Shown: one piece after another, positions 39,813-49,355 of the stretch
Position numbering within the stretch: position 1 is the stretch's first letter
How the letters are laid out: each line of letters starts with the position of its first letter
Assembly (NCBI RefSeq): GCF_003999195.1
Contig: NZ_RJVR01000292.1
Span: 1-64,000 of the forward strand
DNA: 64,000 nucleotides
DNA from: Streptomyces soli
GTDB lineage: Bacteria > Actinomycetota > Actinomycetes > Streptomycetales > Streptomycetaceae
Direction of reading: 5' to 3'
Translations under genes and position numbers: made by a program
Notes under the pieces: generated by a model
Database searches by the model: none
Seen by the model: the letters and a program-made list of their open reading frames with translations, nothing else
Told to the model about the DNA's origin: nothing

Positions 39813-41681
39813 TCAGGCGTTCGACCTGCGCCGGCGGAAGGCGTAGGCGGTGGCCACTCCGCCTGCCGCGATGACGCCGGCCGCGAGACCGATCGGCAGG
39901 GCCGCGGAGGAGGAGTTCCCGGTGTCGGCGAGGGGCTGGGTGGTCAGGTTGTCCGAGGCCAGGGCGGCGGATCCGGCCGTGATGGCCTGGTGCGGGATCT
40001 TCTTCACGGACTGCACCGAGCCGTCCTGCTTCAGCAGCACCTGCTGGTTGTTCGGGTGCTTGAAGTCGAACATGCCGGACAGCGTGCCGGCCCGCGTGTC
40101 GAACGACGCGTCACCGATCCGGCCGGTGCCCCAGTTGTCCTCGATGAACTGGGTGATCGAGGCCTGCTCGGTCGGGGTGTGGTCGACCTTGTTGACCTTG
40201 CTGTACGGGGAGATGACGAGCAGCGGCTGCCGGGTGCCGGGGCCGCAGCGGTCGGCGTAGCCGCCGGCGGCGGCCGGTCCGCTCTGGCAGGCCGGGCTGT
40301 CGGTGGCCTTGCCGTTGGAGGCGAGGGCGGAGTTCGTCGAGCCGTTCAGCACGGTCGAGGTGGCGTGGTCGTACCAGCCGTCGGAGTCGTCGTAGGCGAC
40401 GACGACGGCGGTGCTCTTCCACTCCGGGGACTTCTGCAGCTGGTTGATCTCATTGACCAGGAAGTGCTGCTCGTCGGTCGGGTCGGAGTAGCCCGCGTGG
40501 CCGTCCTGGTACTCGGACGCCTTGAGGAAGCTCACCGCGGGGAGCTGGTTCGCCTTGAGGGCGGCGTCGAAGTCGGTCAGGTCGTAGTTGTGGTTGGCCT
40601 GGCCGTTGTGGCCGATCTCGTTGACGCTGGCGGGCGCGAGGTGGTGCGGGTTGGATGTCGACTTGTAGTACTCGAAGGGCGAGTGGTGCGGGCTGTAGTC
40701 CTCCACCGCCGCGCCGCCGAGGTTGGTGTGGGTGGCGCCGGCGCACTTGGCGTAGTCGCCCTGCTTGCCGTCCCAGGCGGTGCTGGGCCGGAAGCCGCCC
40801 TGGAACCAGCCCCAGGTGACGTTCTTCGCGTTGAGCAGATCGCCGATGTTCTGGCCCTGCATCGCGGCGAGCGCGCTGGTGCTGGTGTGGTCCTTGTCCG
40901 AGCAGTCGTCGTAGGCCGGGTCGGGGTCGTTGATGACCGTGCCGACGCCCTTGGCGTCCGGGGAGACGACGGCGTTCGCGTCCGGGGTGGAGGTCTGCTT
41001 GGGGTTCTCCGTGCCGGTGGTGGGGTCGACGGAGATCACGCCGTGGGTCTGCCCGGCGACCAGGTTGAGCGCGCCCGGGGTGGAGGGGCCGAAGACCGAG
41101 CTGTACGACGCGTCGTTGAGCGAGTAGTGCTGGGCGTAGTTCCACAGGCCGGTGACGGTGTTGCCGTCGTAGTAGTCCATGACCAGGCCGGGCTCACCGA
41201 AGAGGCCGCCGCTGCAGGTGTTGGTCTCGGTGTTCTCGACGTACTTGTCGGCCTTGCCGTTGTCGGCCGCGTACTGCTCGGCACCGTACGAGTGGTTCTG
41301 GTCGCAGGTCATGGCCTGGGAGCTGCTGAGCCGCTTGGGCGCGTAGAGGTTGGGGTTCTTCGTCAACAACCCGGCATTGAGCAGGTTGTTGGCCTTGGGG
41401 GTCTGCTTGGCGGCCTTGAAGGTCGTCCCGTCGGTGTTGGCGGCCTGCGGGTAGGTCGCGAAGTAGTGGTCGAACGAGACGTTCTCTTGGTAGATGACGA
41501 CCACGTGCTTGATCGGGGTCGAGGTGTGCGTGCTGCCGGAGTTGCTGCCCTGCGCGTCGACGGCCGCCGCGGGTGCGGCTCCACCGGCCGCCACCAGTGC
41601 GGCCGCGCCCAGAAGCGCGGCGAAGCTGATTCCCCGGCGCCGCGCGCCTGAGGTTCTTCCGGGCCTTCCTGTGCCGAACAT
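39813..41681 (-). CDS. Secreted phosphoesterase (phospholipase C / acid phosphatase family) with LAxTG sorting signal
   Basis: A 622-residue exported enzyme. ATG 41681 has GGGAAGG upstream. A signal peptide ('GISFAALLGAAALVAAGGAA') ends near residue 40. The PF04185 phosphoesterase domain follows: 'IKHVVVIYQENVSFDHYFAT' with metal residues Glu and Asn, 'GHNGQANHNYDL' and 'VVVAYDDSDGWYDHA'. The C-terminus is a cell-wall sorting signal: 'LADTG', a hydrophobic helix and 'RRRRSNA'. LAxTG is the motif of class E sortases in Streptomyces, so the protein is probably fixed to peptidoglycan. It would release phosphate from organic esters. No sortase gene is in the window. Confidence 0.88.
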   Translation of the reverse strand: MFGTGRPGRTSGARRRGISFAALLGAAALVAAGGAAPAAAVDAQGSNSGSTHTSTPIKHVVVIYQENVSFDHYFATYPQAANTDGTTFKAAKQTPKANNLLNAGLLTKNPNLYAPKRLSSSQAMTCDQNHSYGAEQYAADNGKADKYVENTETNTCSGGLFGEPGLVMDYYDGNTVTGLWNYAQHYSLNDASYSSVFGPSTPGALNLVAGQTHGVISVDPTTGTENPKQTSTPDANAVVSPDAKGVGTVINDPDPAYDDCSDKDHTSTSALAAMQGQNIGDLLNAKNVTWGWFQGGFRPSTAWDGKQGDYAKCAGATHTNLGGAAVEDYSPHHSPFEYYKSTSNPHHLAPASVNEIGHNGQANHNYDLTDFDAALKANQLPAVSFLKASEYQDGHAGYSDPTDEQHFLVNEINQLQKSPEWKSTAVVVAYDDSDGWYDHATSTVLNGSTNSALASNGKATDSPACQSGPAAAGGYADRCGPGTRQPLLVISPYSKVNKVDHTPTEQASITQFIEDNWGTGRIGDASFDTRAGTLSGMFDFKHPNNQQVLLKQDGSVQSVKKIPHQAITAGSAALASDNLTTQPLADTGNSSSAALPIGLAAGVIAAGGVATAYAFRRRRSNA

Positions 41682-41837
41682 GCTGTCTCGCCTTCCCAAG
41701 GGGGGTGCTGTTTTCCGCGTTTACGGCCGGATCCTCGGCCTCCGGGACAGCCTGCCGGGATTGCCGCGGTGGAGGACGGGTGAACACACGGTCAGAAGCT
41801 CCCCAAGATCTCTTGGCTCATTCTTGACCCGACCGTG

Positions 41838-43067
41838 TCAGGCGAGGAGCGACCGCCCGAGCCAGTCGGCGCTGTCCCGCGCCCCCGGCAGGGCGAAGAA
41901 GTAGCCGCCGCCGAACGGCTTGACGTAGTCGACCAGCGACTCTCCGGCGAGCCGCTTCTGTACGGTCTCGAACTGCCGGGCCAGATCCTGCTGGTAGCAG
42001 CAGAAGAGCAGCCCCATGTCGAGGTTGCCGTTGGAGTCCATGCCCCGGTCGTAGTTGTACGCGCGGCGCAGGATCCGCTGGTCGGCGGTGGCGGCGGTGC
42101 GCGGGTTGGCCTTCCGGATGTGGCTGTCCAGGGGGATGACGTCGCCCAGAGGGTCCTGGGCGTACTTGGGTGTGTCGGTCTCGTGCCGCCCGTCCAGCGG
42201 CGCGCCGGTGTCCCGGGCGCGGCCGAAGATCCGCTCCTGCTCGGGGAGGGAGACGCGGTCCCAGAACTCCACCAGCATGCGGATGGCCCGCACCACTTGG
42301 TAGCTGCCGCCGGTGGCCCAGGCGGGCTCGCCGTTGGCCTTCCCGACCCACACCAGGCGGTCCATCTCGCGGGCGTCGGTCGTGTCGGGGTTGGCGGTGC
42401 CGTCCTTGAAGCCCAGGTGGTTGCGGGGCGTTCCGGTGGGGCGCGGGGTGCTGACGAAGCCGTCCATCCGCCAGCGCACCTGCATACCGCCCCGGGTGTG
42501 CCGGGCGACGTCGCGCAGGGCGTGCAGCACCGTGTCCGTACCGGCGGCGCAGAACTGCACGCTGAGGTCGCCGTGGCACCAGTCCGGGTCGAGGTCGTCG
42601 TCGGGGAACGACGGCATGGCGGTGAGACTGCGCGGTCTGCGGTCCCCCAGGCCGTAGCGGTGGTCGAAGAGTGAGGCGCCGGCGCCGACCGTCACCGTCA
42701 GCCCGTCGGCCGGGAGTTGCGGCCCGAGGGTGCCGGAGTCGGTGGGCGGGGCGGTGATGCCGGCCGGGTCCGGGGTGCCACCGGCAGTGAGGAAGCGGGC
42801 CCGGTCGGTGATGGTGCGCAGCAGGTCGGCCAGTTCGCGGCGGCCGTCGGCGGTCACGTCGAAGGAAACGAACGCCGTGGCGCGCTGCGCCGGGGTGAGG
42901 ATCCCGGCCTGGTGCCGACCGTGGAAGGGCACGCCCGTAGTCCCGGGGGCCGGCGCGGCGGCCGCAGTGCTGCGGTCGGCGGCCACCAGGCCGGTGCCTG
43001 CCACGGCCGCCGCGCTCGCCAGGAAGCCCCGACGGCCCACGCCGTTGGGGATGTTCGGGCCGTTCAC
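41838..43067 (-). CDS. efeB: EfeB: Tat-exported dye-decolourising haem peroxidase
   Basis: A 409-residue DyP-type peroxidase. GTG 43067 overlaps the efeO stop (GTGA). The N-terminus '[20 protein letters not shown]' is a twin-arginine signal, so it is exported folded with haem. '[12 protein letters not shown]' is the GxxDG motif of DyP enzymes and '[19 protein letters not shown]' holds the distal Arg region. With EfeO it acts in ferrous iron uptake or haem iron release outside the membrane. The permease EfeU is not next to it. Confidence 0.9.
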   Translation of the reverse strand: MNGPNIPNGVGRRGFLASAAAVAGTGLVAADRSTAAAAPAPGTTGVPFHGRHQAGILTPAQRATAFVSFDVTADGRRELADLLRTITDRARFLTAGGTPDPAGITAPPTDSGTLGPQLPADGLTVTVGAGASLFDHRYGLGDRRPRSLTAMPSFPDDDLDPDWCHGDLSVQFCAAGTDTVLHALRDVARHTRGGMQVRWRMDGFVSTPRPTGTPRNHLGFKDGTANPDTTDAREMDRLVWVGKANGEPAWATGGSYQVVRAIRMLVEFWDRVSLPEQERIFGRARDTGAPLDGRHETDTPKYAQDPLGDVIPLDSHIRKANPRTAATADQRILRRAYNYDRGMDSNGNLDMGLLFCCYQQDLARQFETVQKRLAGESLVDYVKPFGGGYFFALPGARDSADWLGRSLLA

Positions 43068-44311
43068 GCCGTCCTCCGTATGTCGGTCAGGACGGCGACG
43101 TCGGCGAGGCGCTCGACGACTCCGCCCAGGTCGGCGTTGACCTTCTCGCGCTGCGTACGGTCCAGTGCGGACAGCGGTGTCCAGCGGCCGCCGTGTTCGC
43201 AGGCGTCGAGGGTGCGCCGGGTGCGGTCCAGCCAGGAGTCGAGCTCCGGCAGGCCGGTGTCCCGGGTCTTCAGCAGGGGGCGGAGGTAGCCGAGCAGCGC
43301 CTCGGTGCCGTCGAGGTTGGCGCGGGCGGTCGCCAGGTTGGTGCCGCTGCCGTAGTCGGTGCGGCCGGTGAGCTCGAACTGCACAGTGTTCTCCAGGATC
43401 TCGTGCGCCCGCAGGCCCAGGTCGGCCGGGTTCATCCGCTGCTGCGGCCAGCTGTCGCGCAGCGCCCGTACGGCCTTGTCGAGGCGGTCCGCCGGGCCGC
43501 GCAGGCCGTGCGCCGACTCGCCGTGCCACAGGCCGTACTCGATGCGGTGGAAGCCGGTGAAGCCCGCGTCACGGACGCCACCGCTCAGCCCGGCGGTGGT
43601 GCCGTTGATCGCGGCATCGGCGTCGCCGAAGGTGCCGTAGGCGGCGCCCATGCGCTCGTACACCAGGTGCGCGGGCAGCCAGGCGGCCCGGGCGGCGGCG
43701 AGGTCACCGCGATCGACGGCGGCGCGCAGGACGTCGGTGCGCTTGACCAGGTCGGCCATGCGGGCCTGGATCCACTTCTGGTAGGCCAGGGCCGCTGGGA
43801 TGAGGTCCTGCTGGGTCACCGGCACGGCTGCCGGGCCGGTGCTGGTCCCCCCGGTGATGCGGACCGTGGGGCCGGTGACCGCGTCCGCGTCGTCGGGCAC
43901 GCACTTGAAGGCGTACGAGCCGCTGCCGAGGGTCACCGGCATCCGGCGGACGGCCCCCGGGCCGAGGCCTTCCACCTCTGCGTAGACCGCTCCGGTCTTC
44001 GCGTCGGTCAGAAACACCTCCGCCGCCCCGCCGGAGGTGTTGCGGACATCGAAGACCTGCTTGCCGGGCTCCGGGCGGGTCCAGCCGCGCCCGCACCCCC
44101 CGGGCGAGACCTCGACGGAGGTGTGCCGCAGACCGTCGGAGGCCGACGCGGCCGCCTGCCGTGGCCTGCTCCGCGTCCAGCCGCCGACCGCCAGCACCCC
44201 GGCGGCGACCGCCAGGACCGCCACGATCGCGCCGCCCGCGAGCAGCACACGGCGCCGCCGGACGGCGGCACCGGGCGGCGCGGATACCGGGACAGGCCGG
44301 GGCTCGGGCAC
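43064..44311 (-). CDS. efeO: EfeO: iron-binding protein with cupredoxin and imelysin (M75) domains
   Basis: About 415 residues. GTG 44311 is chosen because GGAGG stands six bases upstream; an in-frame ATG at 44371 would add 20 residues without a site. An uncleaved membrane anchor '[20 protein letters not shown]' comes first. A cupredoxin domain (about 55-150) and the M75 domain with H-x-x-E in '[18 protein letters not shown]' and '[11 protein letters not shown]' follow. It passes iron to an uptake system. It is coupled to efeB. No clear DmdR iron box was seen upstream. Confidence 0.88.
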   Translation of the reverse strand: MPEPRPVPVSAPPGAAVRRRRVLLAGGAIVAVLAVAAGVLAVGGWTRSRPRQAAASASDGLRHTSVEVSPGGCGRGWTRPEPGKQVFDVRNTSGGAAEVFLTDAKTGAVYAEVEGLGPGAVRRMPVTLGSGSYAFKCVPDDADAVTGPTVRITGGTSTGPAAVPVTQQDLIPAALAYQKWIQARMADLVKRTDVLRAAVDRGDLAAARAAWLPAHLVYERMGAAYGTFGDADAAINGTTAGLSGGVRDAGFTGFHRIEYGLWHGESAHGLRGPADRLDKAVRALRDSWPQQRMNPADLGLRAHEILENTVQFELTGRTDYGSGTNLATARANLDGTEALLGYLRPLLKTRDTGLPELDSWLDRTRRTLDACEHGGRWTPLSALDRTQREKVNADLGGVVERLADVAVLTDIRRTA

Positions 44312-44716
44312 TCCGGGCCTCCAAGAGGGGTCGTAAGAGTCGTACGGATGGACGAAAGACGCGCAGATCATCCTAGGGAGGCCGGCCGGCCTCGAACGGC
44401 CCCCTGACCATAGGCAAAGCCAGAATTCGCCCGCGGTTAACCCGATCCGTCCCTCCTGGACAACCGACGGGCCGTCACCTTGTCGCTCCCCCTCGCCACC
44501 TCATGGGAATCGCATGGGGAACCGACAGCTCATTCACATTTCCTTCCTGACATGGCCTTTACTTGCGATTGGGTGTGTTCACGTCATCGCGCCAGGGTCG
44601 GGGCCGTCCTGTTCGACAGGCGACTCCCCGTGCCGCGCTCGCCGGAGCCGACCCGGCGGGCGCGGCGGACGGGGCCGACTGTTCCCGGCACAGGTTCATC
44701 CGCAATACTGCCCGCC
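44312..44716. other. Intergenic region between efeO and the acidic protein gene
   Basis: About 400 bases without a supportable gene. It must hold two divergent promoters. It has a relatively A+T-rich patch around 44505-44580. I see no inverted-repeat operator or terminator that I would defend. Confidence 0.4.
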
Positions 44717-45268
44717 GTGGAAAAGCGCATAGGTCCGTTCATCCCGCCCGTGCACGCCGCCGGGACAGATCCGGCGTACATCCCCGGCCTGTCGTCCCCC
44801 AGCCCTGCCGGAGCGGACGACACAGCCGAGGAGAAGGCGGCCGAGCAGCCGCCGGACGACGCCGTCGTCCAGGACGCCCCGGAGGACGCCGCCGACGACG
44901 CGGCCGACTCCGCAGAGGCGGCCGATCAAGCTGAGGAAGCCGAAGAGACAGAAGAAGCCGAGGAAGCCGAGGAAGAAGACGGCGGCCCGGTCTTCAAGGT
45001 CTCCGACCGCCGCGGTTCCATCACCGCCGACCGCACCGGCGTCCGGTTCACGCTGGACGACCAGGAGGCGGAGTTCGACTGGGAGGAGATCGGCGCGGTC
45101 GAGGTCGACACCCCCCGGTTCGGCCGCCGGTTCACCGTCACGGTCTACACGGGCACCAATCGCTGGTTCGAGGCCGAGGTCGAGGCGCCGGCCAGGAGCG
45201 ACCTCAAGGTGTGGACGGACGAACTCGACGTCGCCCTGGACGCCTACTTCGAGCGCTCCGAGCCGTGA
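44717..45268 (+). CDS. Protein with long acidic low-complexity linker and PH-like C-terminal domain
   Basis: A 183-residue protein from GTG 44717. Residues 1-35 are variable, 36-95 are almost only Asp, Glu, Ala and Pro (runs such as 'AEEAEETEEAEEAEEE'), and 97-183 form a compact beta-rich domain ('VFKVSDRRGSITADRTGVRF', 'EFDWEEIGAVEVDTPRFGRR'), reminiscent of PH-like folds. No ribosome site precedes the start, and AATACT lies eight bases before it, so leaderless translation is likely. Function is unknown. The acidic part suggests binding to cations or nucleic-acid-binding proteins. Confidence 0.65.
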   Translation: MEKRIGPFIPPVHAAGTDPAYIPGLSSPSPAGADDTAEEKAAEQPPDDAVVQDAPEDAADDAADSAEAADQAEEAEETEEAEEAEEEDGGPVFKVSDRRGSITADRTGVRFTLDDQEAEFDWEEIGAVEVDTPRFGRRFTVTVYTGTNRWFEAEVEAPARSDLKVWTDELDVALDAYFERSEP

Positions 45269-45272
45269 CGGC

Positions 45273-45430
45273 GTGACGGCCCTCGGCCTGTTCCATTCCG
45301 ACCTCGGCCCCGCCGACGCGCCGGCCGTGCTCCTGGTGCACGGCTGGGGCGACGACGGCCGCGAGTGGTCCACGAGGAGCGCCCGGACCGCACGGTCCGG
45401 CTCATCCAGGACTGGATCAAGGCGTCATGA
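45273..45430 (+). pseudogene. Alpha/beta hydrolase with internal deletion
   Basis: From GTG 45273 the frame encodes the first 31 residues of an alpha/beta hydrolase ('PAVLLVHGWGDDGREW', the oxyanion HG motif). Then, in another frame, 'HEERPDRTVRLIQDWIKAS' and a stop at 45428 give the end of the same kind of protein. About 200 residues with the catalytic triad are missing between. The gene is dead. Confidence 0.65.
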
Positions 45431-45666
45431 CGCCGCCCCCGCGGGTCCGCCACACCGCCGAGGACATCACCACCCTCGCCGAGACGGAGGACGGTCTGGT
45501 CGCCGCCACCCACCTCTGGTGGAGCGAAGAGGGCCCCGTCGAGGACCCCCTCGCCAGCGACGGCGACGCCCTGACGGCTTCCCGGCAGCAGCTCCTCGCC
45601 CTACGGCCCAGCCTCATCATCCCAGGTCACGGCGCTCCCTTCCGGCCCGACCCCGCGCGCGGCTGA
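45427..45666 (+). pseudogene. Metallo-beta-lactamase-fold hydrolase, C-terminal remnant
   Basis: An 79-residue frame whose sequence is the end of an MBL-fold hydrolase: 'HTAEDITTLAETEDGLVAAT' and 'RPSLIIPGHGAPFRPDPA', where the His of PGHG is the last zinc ligand. The HxHxDH motif and N-terminal two thirds are absent. The ATG overlaps the hydrolase remnant stop by chance or by the deletion event. Confidence 0.65.
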
Positions 45667-45773
45667 CCCGCGGGGGAACGGAAAACGCGACGTCCGAATC
45701 CCGCCAGACGGCGAGCGGCACAAGCGGCAGACTCGTACGCGTAGCCAGAAAACAGCCTGCAAAGGGAAGAGCG

Positions 45774-46292
45774 ATGACCATCTACGCGACGTTCGACAGC
45801 CCGTTGGGCGAGCTGCTGCTGGTGGGCGAGGAGTCGGCGACCGCCAACGGCGGCACCGCCCTCACCTCCCTGTCCGTGCCCGGCCAGAAGGGCGGAGTCG
45901 CCGTCGTCCAGGACGGCTGGCGGCACGACCCGCAGGCCTTCGCCGAGATCGTCCGGCAGCTGACGTCGTACTTCGACGGCACGCTGACCCGCTTCGCCAT
46001 CGAGTACACCGCCGGCGGCACCGCCTTCCAGCAGCGGGTGTGGAGTGCCCTGGAGACCATCGAGTACGGCACCACGCTCTCGTACGCCCAGGTCGCGGAC
46101 CTCGTCGGCATCCCGCGGACGGCCTCCCGCGCCGTGGGCACCGCGATCGGCGCCAACCCGCTGCTGGTGGTCCGCCCGTGCCACCGCGTGCTGGGCGCCA
46201 ACGGCTCGCTGACCGGCTACGCCGGCGGACTGGAGCGCAAGCGACAGCTCCTCGACCTCGAGAACGTCCGCCAGGTCACCCGGCTGCGGTGA
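45774..46292 (+). CDS. ogt: Methylated-DNA--protein-cysteine methyltransferase (Ogt)
   Basis: A 172-residue suicide repair protein that takes alkyl groups from O6-alkylguanine. ATG 45774 has GGGAAGAG upstream. The active-site motif 'LLVVRPCHRVLGANGSLTGY' contains the acceptor Cys in PCHRV; 'GTTLSYAQVADLVGIPRTAS' is the DNA-binding helix-turn-helix with the Arg finger. Residues 24-45 form a longer than usual loop. The gene is alone, downstream of two broken hydrolases. Confidence 0.9.
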   Translation: MTIYATFDSPLGELLLVGEESATANGGTALTSLSVPGQKGGVAVVQDGWRHDPQAFAEIVRQLTSYFDGTLTRFAIEYTAGGTAFQQRVWSALETIEYGTTLSYAQVADLVGIPRTASRAVGTAIGANPLLVVRPCHRVLGANGSLTGYAGGLERKRQLLDLENVRQVTRLR

Positions 46293-46443
46293 GGGCGCCG
46301 AGGGCACTGGCCTGGGTGCGCCAGTCGGTCTGGTTGCGGCTGGTGCCGGCCCAGCGCTCGCCGAGGGCGTTGAGGGAGGTGCGGTCGTGCGCCCAGAGAG
46401 TGTCCGACTGCTTCTGGACGTACTGCTTGTAGGTGGCGGATCC
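46276..46443 (-). pseudogene. Glycoside hydrolase (GH76-like) C-terminal remnant
   Basis: The minus frame ending at TGA 46276-46278 encodes 'TYKQYVQKQSDTLWAHDRTS', then 'LNALGERWAG' and 'DWRTQASALGALTAAG', similar to the end of alpha-1,6-mannanase-type (GH76) enzymes. Only about 55 residues remain and they overlap the end of ogt by 17 bases. Family assignment is tentative. Confidence 0.45.
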
Positions 46444-46537
46444 CTGACCCAAAGGCTCCCGCCGGGCTCAGAGCGTCCGGAGGGCCGCCCCGCCAAGGGC
46501 CAGGCGAGCGGGCATGCCCGCTCGTCTGGCCGTCGTT

Positions 46538-47521
46538 TCAGCAACCGGCCTTGTACACCGCCGCCTTGCCCGCGGCGGAGTTCAGGTTGGCCTTGGTGAC
46601 GATGGTGAAGCCGGTCTTGATGGAGGCGGTGGTCGATTCTCCCTTGAGGGCCTTGACCGCCTGCTGGATGCCGTCGGACCCGATGGTGGCCGGCTGCTGG
46701 GCGATCAGGGCCTGTACGGTGCCGTCCTTGAGCGCCCTGACCTGGTCGGGCCCGGCGTCGAAGCCGATGATCTTGACCTTGTTCTGCTTGCCGGCCTGTC
46801 GGACGCCGGTGGCGGTGCCTTCGGCGGAGAACAGGTTGGAAGCGAAGATGCCCACGATGTCGGGGTCCTTCTGCAGGGCCGCGCTGACGATGGACGCGGC
46901 CTTGGCCGGGTCGTTCTGGGAGTACTGGACGCCGAGGTAGGTGAAGGCCGGATCCGCCTTCGCCGCGTCGGCGAACCCCTTGTCGCGGGCGTCGGTGGTG
47001 CTGATGCCGGGCTGGACGCCGACGACGAGGACCTTGCCGCCCTGGGGTGCCAGCTTCTTGACGGCATCGAAGGCCGCCTTGCCACCACCGGAGTTGTCCG
47101 AGGCGATCGCCGAGACCGCCACCGACGGGTCCGACACAGTGGTGTCCACGAGCACCACCTTGATGCCGTTGGCCTTGGCCTGCGCGATCGGCTGCTGCAT
47201 CGAGGAGACATCGGTCGGCGCGATCAGGATCGCGTCCGGCTTCGACGCGATGACCGACTGCAGGATCGGCGTCTGCAGAGTCGGATCGAACTTCTGCGGC
47301 CCCTGGGTGGTGACGGTGACGCCCTCGGCCTTCGCCTCCGCCTGCACGCCGCACTGCATGGTGATGTAGAAGGCGTCGCCCGAGACACCCTGGATGAACG
47401 CGATCTTGTAGGCCTTGCCCGAGGCGGAGGAGGAAGAGCCGGACGAGCCCGAGCCGCATGCCGCCGTCACGGTGAGCAGAAGCGAGGCGACCGCCGCGCG
47501 GAACACGATCTTACGGTTCAT
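46538..47521 (-). CDS. Ribose-type ABC transporter sugar-binding lipoprotein
   Basis: A 327-residue periplasmic-binding-protein type I lipoprotein from ATG 47521. The lipobox 'TVTAACGSGS' gives the acylated Cys. 'YKIAFIQGVSGDAFYITMQC', 'PDAILIAPTDVSSMQQPI' and 'NKVKIIGFDAGPDQVRALKD' are typical of RbsB-like proteins. It is the last gene of a seven-gene minus-strand operon and overlaps the permease gene by four bases. The ligand is probably a ketohexose or related sugar given the enzymes upstream. Confidence 0.88.
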   Translation of the reverse strand: MNRKIVFRAAVASLLLTVTAACGSGSSGSSSSASGKAYKIAFIQGVSGDAFYITMQCGVQAEAKAEGVTVTTQGPQKFDPTLQTPILQSVIASKPDAILIAPTDVSSMQQPIAQAKANGIKVVLVDTTVSDPSVAVSAIASDNSGGGKAAFDAVKKLAPQGGKVLVVGVQPGISTTDARDKGFADAAKADPAFTYLGVQYSQNDPAKAASIVSAALQKDPDIVGIFASNLFSAEGTATGVRQAGKQNKVKIIGFDAGPDQVRALKDGTVQALIAQQPATIGSDGIQQAVKALKGESTTASIKTGFTIVTKANLNSAAGKAAVYKAGC

Positions 47522-48582
47522 CGTGTGCGTCCTTTCAGGAAAGAGAAGCGTGGGGACTTCCCACGCTGTGCCGCGGTGCGGCGCTTCTGATCGACATAGA
47601 CCACAGCGATGAGCACGGCACCGACCACCACCTGCTGCCAGAACGGCTGGACGTTGGTCTGTACGAAGCCGTTCTGGAGCACGATCGGGATGAAGAGCCC
47701 GACGACGGTCCCGAAGACCGAGCCCACCCCGCCGAACAGGCTGGTGCCGCCGATCGCGACACCGGCGATCACATTGAGCGGCGTGTTGGACTGTCCGCCG
47801 ATCGTGGTCGACTGGAAGAAGGCCAGGTTCAGGATTCCGGCGAACCCGGCGAGGAGGCCGGCGAGCGCGTACACCTTGATCAGGTGCAGGTCGACATCGA
47901 GACCGACGCGGCGGCCGGCCTCGGCGTTGGAGCCGACCGCATAGGTGTACAAGCCGAAGCGGGTCCGGTGGAGCAGGACGATGCCGACGACCACCACGAC
48001 GGCGGCGATCACCGACAGCGTCGGGATCTGCCACACCACATTCCCGAATCCGACCTTGCTGACCAGCACTTGGGGCGCCGACCGCAGGTCCAGGCCCTTG
48101 GTGATGATCTGCGCGAACCCGAGCGCGGCGCTGAGCGTTCCCAGGGTGACGACCAGCGCCGGCACCTTGGCCTTCGCGATCATGAAACCGTTGAAGAGGC
48201 CCCAGCCCAGGCCGCAGCAGCACGCGACCGCGGCGCCGGCCAGCGCGGTGCCCCAGCCCTGGCCGCCCATCGCGTCCATCGTCTTGGCGGCGACGACCCC
48301 GCTGAACACCAGCACGCTGCCGATCGACAGGTCGATGCCGCCGGTGATGATGACGAAGGTCATGCCGACGCCGAGCACCGCGTAGATCGAGGTGTTCTGG
48401 ACGATGCCGCGGATGTTGAAGACCGTCAGAAAGGTGTCGGGCCGGGCGATCCCGAAGACCGTCATCGTGACGGCGAGGAGCACCAGGATCTGCAGCGCCT
48501 GGAGCCGCCGCAGCCGCTGGCCGCGTGAGGCGTCGGTGATGACGGTGTTCGTCCCGCCGCCGGTCGTCGTTGCCACGATCAC
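47518..48582 (-). CDS. Ribose-type ABC transporter permease
   Basis: A 354-residue RbsC-like permease from GTG 48582, overlapping the ATPase stop. About nine helices. 'FVIITGGIDLSIGSVLVFSG' and 'LAGLLAGFAGILNLAFFQST' are the hallmark segments of the branched-chain/monosaccharide permease fold. It works as a homodimer with the single-domain ATPase. Confidence 0.88.
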   Translation of the reverse strand: MIVATTTGGGTNTVITDASRGQRLRRLQALQILVLLAVTMTVFGIARPDTFLTVFNIRGIVQNTSIYAVLGVGMTFVIITGGIDLSIGSVLVFSGVVAAKTMDAMGGQGWGTALAGAAVACCCGLGWGLFNGFMIAKAKVPALVVTLGTLSAALGFAQIITKGLDLRSAPQVLVSKVGFGNVVWQIPTLSVIAAVVVVVGIVLLHRTRFGLYTYAVGSNAEAGRRVGLDVDLHLIKVYALAGLLAGFAGILNLAFFQSTTIGGQSNTPLNVIAGVAIGGTSLFGGVGSVFGTVVGLFIPIVLQNGFVQTNVQPFWQQVVVGAVLIAVVYVDQKRRTAAQRGKSPRFSFLKGRTR

Positions 48583-49355
48583 GCCTCTCCCTGTTGCTGT
48601 CCCTGTTCCTGCTGAAAGGCGCCGGTCATGGCGCCGACCAGCTCCTCCATGGTGGTTTCCGACGTACGGAAGGTCGCGACCCGGCGGCCCCGGCGCATGA
48701 CCTGGATGCGGTCCGACACCTCCATCACATGGGGCATGGAGTGGCTGATGAAGACCACCCCGATGCCGCCCGCGCTCACCCGCCGGATGAGGTCCAGGAC
48801 GTGCGCGGTCTGGACGACCCCCAGGGCGGCGGTCGGCTCGTCCAGGAAGATGACCTTGCTCGCCCAGGCCGCGGCTCGCGCGACCGCGATGCCCTGGCGC
48901 TGCCCGCCGGACATCGAACCCACCGGCCCGCCCAGGTCGCCCACGGTCGCGCCCAGGTCGTCGAAGGCCCTACGGCTGCGCTCGCGCATCCGGGTCACGT
49001 CCATGAAGCCGAGTCGGCCCAGCACCCCGGGGCGCATCATTTCGCGGCCGAGGAACATGTTCTGTACGGGGTCGAGATGGGGGGCGAGCGCCAGGTCCTG
49101 GAAGACCGTCTCGATGCCGAGCGCCTGGGCGACCGTGGGGCTGCTGATCTCGACGGGTTCGCCGTTGAAGCGGATGGTCCCGCTGTCCGGGGGCTCGCTG
49201 CCGGACAGGGCGCGTACGAGCGTGCTCTTGCCGGCGCCGTTGTCGCCGATCAGGGCGACCACCTCGCCGGCCCGGACCTCGAAGTCGGCGCCCGCGAGCG
49301 CCTGGACCTGTCCGTACTCCTTGCACAGCCCGCGGGCCTCCAGCAGTGCGGTCAT
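48579..49355 (-). CDS. Sugar ABC transporter ATP-binding protein, single domain
   Basis: A 258-residue ATPase from ATG 49355. Walker A 'GDNGAGKST', signature 'SMSGGQRQ', Walker B 'VIFLDEPTAALG' and switch His 'ISHSMPHV' are present. RbsA and related proteins usually carry two ATPase domains in about 500 residues; this one has a single domain and would act as a dimer, like FrcA. It overlaps both neighbours by four bases. Confidence 0.88.
   Translation of the reverse strand: MTALLEARGLCKEYGQVQALAGADFEVRAGEVVALIGDNGAGKSTLVRALSGSEPPDSGTIRFNGEPVEISSPTVAQALGIETVFQDLALAPHLDPVQNMFLGREMMRPGVLGRLGFMDVTRMRERSRRAFDDLGATVGDLGGPVGSMSGGQRQGIAVARAAAWASKVIFLDEPTAALGVVQTAHVLDLIRRVSAGGIGVVFISHSMPHVMEVSDRIQVMRRGRRVATFRTSETTMEELVGAMTGAFQQEQGQQQGEA

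Noticed and set aside
39666..41651. Long plus-strand frame opposite the phosphoesterase
   Set aside because: Val/Gly/Arg-rich antisense shadow; the minus strand has a signal peptide, catalytic motifs and a sorting signal.
44480..44716. Longer N-terminus for the acidic protein
   Set aside because: The upstream codons are Arg/Pro/Cys-rich without a ribosome site; GTG 44717 with a nearby -10-like element is more likely.
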